DNA of 64,000 nt, taken from contig NC_071667.1 of the NCBI RefSeq assembly GCF_028554725.1, forward strand, positions 9,531,501 through 9,595,500, given 5' to 3'. Shown here piece by piece: positions 57,291 to 64,000 of this stretch (the first letter of the stretch is position 1; the number at the start of each line of letters is the position of its first letter). A program made the position numbers and the translations under genes. Source of the stretch: Zeugodacus cucurbitae. Taxonomy: Eukaryota > Arthropoda > Insecta > Diptera > Tephritidae. Under the pieces are notes generated by a model that was not told the DNA's origin, searched no databases, and worked only from the letters and a program-made list of their open reading frames with translations.

Positions 57291-58563
57291 ACTAAAAGTT
57301 GTTTTTTAATTTTTCATTGCATAACAAATAAAAGAAAAGGAAACCCACTTTTTGTATCATAAAAATAAATATTTTGTAGTAAAAATATTGTTTTTTTGGA
57401 TCAGCTCACCTTTCACTACTATTCTATTGCTCGCTCAAAAAAACAGATATCTTAATAAAATTAATTATAAAATAGTAACGGTAAGTGTTTCACACTTGTT
57501 GTTTTGTATAACAAGGCAGTTAAATCTCAGTGAATATAACAATAATAATGAACGGCAATATCATAAAATAACAAAATTTTAAAACAAAATTCTTCTTGCC
57601 AATAGGCACCACTATTTCAATGCTCGCAACTGTACATGTATGTAAAAGCAAGTTGGTGCAACCTGGCATTTCTCATGAGAACGCAGCCGAAAGGCACGGG
57701 AATATGTTCGGCATGCAGTTGTTGTTACCATCAACGTCAACGGCATTTGCATACACGCCACGTGAAACAATGTTTGCCACTGAATTGGTTGCAATTATTG
57801 CCGTGTTGTATGTCACCAACAATTCGAGTAGCTAGTGAGTGCGCGCGTGTATGTGTGTATTTGTGCTCAAATATGTGCATAAAATTGCATTCGAGAGAGA
57901 AAATTTGCGAAAGGCAACCTAGAAGTATGTCGCTTCTGTCATTGCAGCGCTGGCGTGTCGTCATCGCCGTCGTTGTGTGCTCGTCCAACCAGCGATTTGC
58001 ATGCAACAGCCGTATTTTACACTTTCACCAACTGAGAGGCATAAATTGTGCTATCTCACGCGTACGGCATGCAAGGCACGGCGTTGTCGCATTGCCTCCG
58101 ATAGGGAAGTATACAGTCACCGCGTATGAGTGTGTGTGTAAGTACTTACTTACATACCGTTGTACACAAGACACCATAAATTCATGACAAATGGTATTTA
58201 GCATTGCATACCTGCAGGCGTGCACACTATTGATATGGTACACGTTTGCAATTTTAACTGATATTTAGCAGTGCATAATAATAAGAGTTGCCATATTATT
58301 AGTTTGATTAGTTTATTTTATAAAATCTTGAACTTGTTGACTTTTAAAATAAATCAGTTTAATTTAGAGGAAAATCCCGAGTCTCTAATTACTGCTGATT
58401 TATTTTCCAACAGATCAGCCGCTCGGTAACAGTGAATACGATCATTTTATCTTTAAACGCCTTTTTCTCGAAACATCATTTTCCGAATTTGCTGCAGTGA
58501 TTACTCAAAAACAAATGATCCGATCACTATCGAGTTTTTTACATGTTCTTTATATAGTTCTCC
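57291..58563. other. Intergenic, no recognisable gene
   Basis: Somewhat less AT-rich around 57600-58100. A 183-codon open segment there lacks any known similarity and is rich in Cys and His in a random pattern. I do not call it. Confidence 0.35.
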
Positions 58564-58711
58564 GTACAATGACCTATCGATTTTTGATCTGATCAAAAAA
58601 TCGAATTTTGGCAGACCAAAATCGACCAAAATTTTGGGTAAAATTCGACTATTTTCTTTTTAAGTCGCCATATTGTCAATTTTCGATTTTTTTTATCGTA
58701 GGTCATTGTAC
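58564..58711. repeat. Small fold-back element
   Basis: 148 bp bounded by perfect 13-bp inverted repeats GTACAATGACCTA and TAGGTCATTGTAC. Complementarity continues inward (ATCGATTTTT against a gapped TCGATTTTTTTTATCG). The left arm carries a second palindrome-like stretch, TCGATTTTTGATC followed by TGATCAAAAAATCGA. No target duplication was found. Confidence 0.6.
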
Positions 58712-60759
58712 AGACAATATTATCTAGTTTAAGGAGAATTTTGTTTTTTTAGATTTCATCCACGGAGAAGGCCGGAATCACTGCAGCAGTGAAGGACCTT
58801 TTTTTCGCGCCGTTGGAGATCGACTATAACTTAAAAAATATTTAATTTTTTTTTCAAAAATTTCACTTTATATTCTTGAATCATATATAAATATATTCTT
58901 AAAATTTTGAAATAATTGATAAAGTAGTTTTTTTAATAAAAATTCTCAAAAATCACCTTTTTTAGGCCATTACACTAGGTGTACCACTTAATGTTTGGTA
59001 AAACGGCGTGAACGATGTTTTGATGACGCAAATCTTGAGGTGTTCGACAGAAAGTTACTACGTGATTATATTTAAGGAATAAGAAGAAAGATGTGAGTCG
59101 TATGAACTGTACGACAATGTCAAATTAGCTCTGAAAGGAAAAATATAGAGTTTGCAGAGAATGAGAGACTCCTTCTGGTAGGCACTTCAAATTTTGCCAA
59201 GGAAAGCGAAATGAAAATACCCTCCGGGCCACTAGCTAAAGCAATGTAATTATAACCTCTTGGATAATAAACTTTGGGTAATTTTTTACACAGCTTAAGG
59301 CTATATTTTTAATCTACGCCTCTTAAAATGAAAAGGGAATCGAATACCAATCCTATGCTGTGATAGTTGCAAGGTGTGGTTCGCTCAACAACAGCCCCAA
59401 AATTCTACATAACGCCTCTATATTAAACTCACGTGCAAAATAGCACAAAGAAAATGAGCTTATGCCTGCGAAAGTTCACGCAAACGAACTATACACATAA
59501 ATTTCTATTAGTTGACTGTGTTGCTTATTAAATATCCGCTTATAATATGGTAAGTGTTACTCACTGACACGAAATCTTTGGCCAGCCATAATTTTCGCGC
59601 AACTCAGGATATTATAATCACTCGTACACATCGACTAGTATCATCGAATTTTGTCGACGAAAGGAAGTTGTTACTAACGAAAATTGACTAATTTCGCGCT
59701 ACAATGCTTCGCTATAATTTGCCGCCAAAAACAGTCAAGAGAGTGACAAATTTTAAATTCCATTTCCTCTCTTGCCACTCAAGGTGTACGAGGAAGTACT
59801 TGATTTTTTTTTAATCTTTTGAAAAAAAAAGGAAAAATCAAAAATTTCAGTGAGTCGAGAACGCGTAGTAACCGAAGACTTCAAAAGTCATAAATCATGC
59901 AGTCAGACACAGCGTTCACAATCTGCTGAGTCTACGCTAGAGTATGGAAGCAGCGAACTGAAAAGTTGGTCAAAATTATGTCAACAGCCTTGTGTTGGAG
60001 AGCGTTTGCTTCAGCATATTCAATATTTGGACATTTAATCAAATTACATAACTTTTATATAATAAATGAAAGTATGAACAAGGGCAAAATTTCAGATTTT
60101 TTTATTAATTGCTTTATAAAGTCGTAAGATATGACAAACCAATTTGCATATACATATGTGATTGGTGATTTCGAATTGCCTTTTTGAAAAGTGTTAAATA
60201 CATATTAAGTGCTTAAAATCAAGAATTTGTATTTTTATGATCAAAACCAAGAACAGCTTGCCTCACCACTGTGACACCAGACACACACATATATACATAT
60301 CAGAATATCCACTTTCACACTCTACAATGTACATATTATATAAGATAGCGAGCTGTGAACAGCATCATTGGCATTGCGTGACGTTATATTGGCTCAGCTG
60401 CATTTGTGGTGAGATTCATGACAATGACAATTGCATTTCGTTCATAAGTGGCCATCGAATTGATAGAATTTCCACAGGCTAAGTATATGCAATGCATATA
60501 AAATGAAAGTTTATCTGTATGTAATAAAGAGCAAAATGAAGGAAAGTAGCGCTATAAGTAAATTTACATACAACAATATAACCAAGTTCACTTGAATTTT
60601 GTCGTTGACTTAAATCAATAGTTCAAAAATTTAATTTCTTAAGTAGAGACGACTATATGGCTGTTTATGATTGAGAAAATTTCAACCGCTTTTCAAATAA
60701 CAAAATGAATGTATGTTTGCGTATACGTAAATCTGCAACGAAATACCGAGTCCTTATTA
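58712..60759. other. Intergenic, no recognisable gene
   Basis: AT-rich DNA, no gene or mobile-element ends seen. Confidence 0.4.
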
Positions 60760-62869
60760 CCTTTCACTCTGTGAGCACTCTCTGAGAGCACTCATCAGCA
60801 TCTCGAACTGTGGGATGGCATATCAAACTCCTTATATACAGCTGCAACCTAAGCCATTGGCTTTCGGAAAAGTCAAAAAAACAGCTGGTATGATGAGGAT
60901 TGTCGTCTCGCAGTGGAGAGAGAATACAGACTGCCTACCTCGCAATGTTGCGATCGACCGCAACACGAGCGGGATGGGAAAGATATCGAGAGCTGAAGAG
61001 GGAAGCGAGACGCATTTGCAGACAAACAAAAGAAAGAGGCCGAAATGCGTGAGTACGAAGAGCTTGACAAGCTGGCCGACAGGGGTAATGCTCGAAATTT
61101 TTACGAAAAGATCCGGCGACTAACTGAAGGTTTCAAGGCCGGAGCACACTCCTATAGAACCCCCAGAGGTCATCTAGTTATTGATTACCAGAGTATACTG
61201 AGTTTGTGGAGGGGACACTTCTCCAGCCAGCTGAATGGCAGTGAAAATACAACACCAGGAGATGGCGAACCCGATTCCCCAATCGACGACGATGGAGCAG
61301 ATGTTCCATTGCCCGACCGTGAAGAAATTCGAATAGCAATTACCCGCTTGAAGAACAAAAAGGCGGCGGGGGCCGATGGACTACCGGCCGAGCTATTCAA
61401 ATACGGCGGCGAAGAGCTGATAAGGTTCATTCATCAGCTTCTTTGCAGAATATGGTCGGAAGAAAGCATGCCTGACGATTGGAATCTCAGTGTACTCTGC
61501 CCAATACACAAAAAGGGAGACCCCATTTACGCGCTTATTACCGTGGGATAAGCCTCCTCAACATCGCGTATAAGGTTCTGTCGAGCGTATTGTGTGAAAG
61601 GCTAAAGTCCACCGTCAACAAACTGATTGGACCTTATCAGTTTGGCTTTAGACCTGGAAAATCAACAACACACCAGATATTCACCATGCGCCAAATTTTG
61701 GAGAAGACCTGTGAAAATAGGATCGACACACACCATCTCTTTGTTGACTTTAAAGCTGCTTTCGACAGCACGAAAAAGAGCTGCCTTTATGCCGCGATGT
61801 CTGAATTTGGTATCCCCGCAAAACTAATACGGCTGTATAAGCTGACGTTGAGCAAAACCAAAAGCTCCGTCAGGATCGGGAAGGACCTCTCCGAGCCGTT
61901 CGATACCAGACGAGGTTTCAGACAAGGTGACTCACTCCCGTGTGATTTCTTTAACCTGATGCTGGAGAAAATAATACGAGCTGCAGAGCTAAATAGAGAA
62001 GGTACAATATTCAATAAGAGTGTACAGCTACTGGCGTATGCCGATGATATCGATATCATTGGAAACAACACCCGCGCCGTTAGTTCTGCTTTTTCCAGAC
62101 TGGATAAGGAAGCGAAGCGTATGGGTCTGGTGGTGAACGAGGACAAGACGAAATATCTCCTGTCGTCAAACAAACAGTCAGCGAATTCGCGTCTTGGCTC
62201 CCACGTCACTGTTGACAGTCATAACTTCGAAGTTGTAGATAATTTCGTCTACCTGGGAACCAGCATTAACAGCAATAACAATGTCAGCCTGGAAATCGAA
62301 CCCAGAATCACTCTTGCCAACAGGTGCTACTATGGACTAAGTAGGCAATTCAAAAGTAAAGTCCTCTCTCGACGAACAAAAACCAAACTCTACAAGTCTC
62401 TCATCATTCCCGTCCTACTTTACGGTGCAGAAGCGTAGACGATGTCAATATCCCATGAGACGGCACTAGGAGTTTTCGAGAGAAAGGTTTTGCGGAAGAT
62501 TTATGGTCCCTTAAACATTGGCAACGGCGAATACCGCAGACGATGGAAAGATGAGCTGTATGTGTTATTCGACGACATAGACATAGTCCAGCGAATAAAA
62601 AGACAGCGGCTACGCTGGCTAGGTCATGTTGTTCGAATGGATGAAAGTGCTCCAGCTCTGAAAGTATTCGACGCAGTACCCGCTGGTGGAAACCGAGGAA
62701 GAGGGAGACCTCCTCCTCTCCAGGTGGAGAGGGACCTGGCCTCACTTGGTATAACCAATTGGCGCCAAACTGCCAGAAGGAGGGATACGTGGCGCGCTGT
62801 TTTGGACTCAGCTATAACCGCGTAAGCGGTGTCTACGCCAGTCAAGAAGAAGAAGAATTCCCTTTCACT
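60760..62869 (+). mobile_element. RTE-like LINE, 5'-truncated, best-preserved copy
   Basis: The insertion spans 60769-62860 between CCTTTCACT duplications (60760-60768, 62861-62869). The 5' end falls in the region between endonuclease and reverse transcriptase. The 3' end reads ACGCCAGTC and then AAGAAGAAGAAGAA, a short GAA-repeat tail. Confidence 0.87.
61045..62825 (+). pseudogene. LINE reverse transcriptase, three open blocks
   Basis: Block 1 (61045-61551) covers REYEELDKLADRGNARNFYE to the RT fingers (GADGLPAELFKYGGEELI). A 1-2 base loss near 61527 shifts the frame. Block 2 (to 62438) holds YRGISLLNIAYKVLSS, GPYQFGFRPGKSTTHQ, FVDFKAAFDS, GFRQGD and the catalytic LAYADDIDIIG. A Trp-to-stop change (TAG at 62436) in the GAEAWTM motif ends it. 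Block 3 (62442-62825) holds RLRWLGHVVRM and the end. Only two lesions are evident, so this is a young copy compared with that at 30235. Confidence 0.88.
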
Positions 62870-64000
62870 ACACTAATGCCACTTAGAAGTTTCCACATCG
62901 CTCTTTTTCGTGATTTTTACAGTTCTTTCGAATATTCGTACAAACGCATACATTTAGCAAGTTGCTTTAACTGTCACTAAACATTTTTATTTTCCACATG
63001 CTCTTGTACTTAAAAATCTTCAGAAAAAGTGTGTAAAACGGTATAAAACTGCTTGAAAGCAACTTAACAAACATGTATAGCGATGTAGAGAAATGCTAAA
63101 AAATAGTCAATGCTAATCTATCGAAGTCGCTAGAAATAAAATAACAATAGACGTTTAAACACTGCCCGCTTGTCAAAAAATGTATATTTGAAAACAATAA
63201 TAAGTAATCCAGTTGGACAAGAACGTGATGGAAGTATCCCTATTCATATAAACACATATTTGATTTCTATTTGATTATGCCAGTTTATTACATTTATACC
63301 AGTTGTTGTTCGTTTTGCCAGCGATACAAGACTTTCCGATTTGCAGAAAATATGTAAGCAGGTATATTTTCTTATAGTTTAAAAAAGTAAACAATGCAGT
63401 ATTGTAATGCGATTACAGCAAACAACTGGATAGTGTACTCGTAAAAGTCAATGTGGCATTTCCAGGCGTGTTGCGTTCAATTCACGTGCGTGCCAAATGC
63501 ACGCTCGATTCTCAATTTACGTGTGCCAACAAAAGCATTTCCATTTACATACATAGTATTGTATTTTGGCGCATTAAATGCGCATATTTTGGCTACTGTT
63601 TGTTTGAGGAAAGAAAATAAGAAGCCGGAAAAGTTTAATTTTTCTTGTATTTAAGTAAATCAATATTTTTGTGTGTGGTACTTCATATGGTACATATACG
63701 TACGACATATTCCAAATAAGTATATGTGTCTAAATACGTCTGTGACTTTATGTTCTTTGCTAGAAAAATTTTATTATTTAAGGATTATACGAAAACTGGC
63801 CCCAATTAATTACGGAGAAATTCCCTGACACCTCTACAATTCATTAACAGAGGCAAATAAATAAACCAAGGAGAGTTAGATCGCACAAGTCAAAAAAGCG
63901 TGCAAATTAATTGAAGACATTGTAGAAGAGTAGAGGAGAAGCGAGGAATAACATTTCATGTGCTTTTTAGTCAGGCTTGTTGTTTATACCATTGGGTCAT
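62870..64000. other. Intergenic to the window end
   Basis: AT-rich, no gene recognised. The frame 63451-63654 has no ATG-led similarity to any family I know. Confidence 0.4.

Noticed and set aside
57636..58187. 183-codon open frame on the plus strand
   Set aside because: No ATG-led start supported by context, no recognisable domain, irregular Cys/His/Arg composition, and overlapping open frames on the other strand. Treated as chance.
1..64000. tRNA, rRNA, CRISPR or prokaryotic-type systems
   Set aside because: No T-arm GGTTCGA-type cloverleaf, rRNA core or spaced repeat array was noticed. The window is plainly eukaryotic nuclear DNA. A tRNAscan or Rfam run would be the decisive check.

Overview
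The window is AT-rich, intron-bearing animal nuclear DNA from a higher fly. Gene content (RpL32 beside a Serendipity-type zinc-finger cluster, an MBD-R2 homologue, a CYP4-clan P450) and the transposon families point to a schizophoran dipteran, most likely a tephritid fruit fly. The species call is inference.

Region 1 (1-16.1 kb) is gene-dense. In order: the 3' part of a cytochrome P450 (+), RpL32 (+), a Serendipity-delta-like ZAD/C2H2 gene (-), a small BED-finger ORF (-), two further ZAD/C2H2 paralogues (+ and -), the mitochondrial ADP-forming succinyl-CoA ligase beta subunit in seven exons (+), and the spliceosomal CTNNBL1 homologue in five exons (-). RpL32 next to Serendipity genes matches the known Drosophila arrangement.

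Region 2 (16.1-24.9 kb) holds a secreted C-type lectin (-) in three exons, with a 4.9-kb intron carrying a Helitron-like repeat, a short tandem repeat and a hAT-type non-autonomous element. Another hAT-type element lies just beyond the lectin 3' end. Both have perfect 8-bp target duplications.

Region 3 (24.9-47.4 kb) has no host gene that I can recognise. It is a nested transposon field. At least five copies of one dispersed repeat (termini built on TACTCTCGCAA / TTGCGAGAGTA) occur here. Three of them were hit by other elements: an RTE-like LINE, a ZMYM1-like hAT that itself carries two smaller elements, and a mariner plus a LINE 3' fragment. A 1,056-bp mariner/repeat composite sits between two 188-bp direct repeats of host sequence.

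Region 4 (47.5-51.3 kb) is a complete five-exon MBD-R2 homologue (THAP, two Tudor domains, MBD-like, C2H2, PHD), an NSL chromatin-complex protein.

Region 5 (51.3-64 kb) is again mobile-element debris: two more LINE copies, a Helitron helicase fragment, a decayed Tc1 transposase, a small fold-back element and one unrecognised 119-codon ORF.

Exon boundaries were worked out by hand from GT/AG sites, reading frame and family similarity. No previously undescribed molecular system stood out. The most unusual structures are the duplication-bounded insertion at 43-44.5 kb and the nested hAT stack at 35.9-38 kb.
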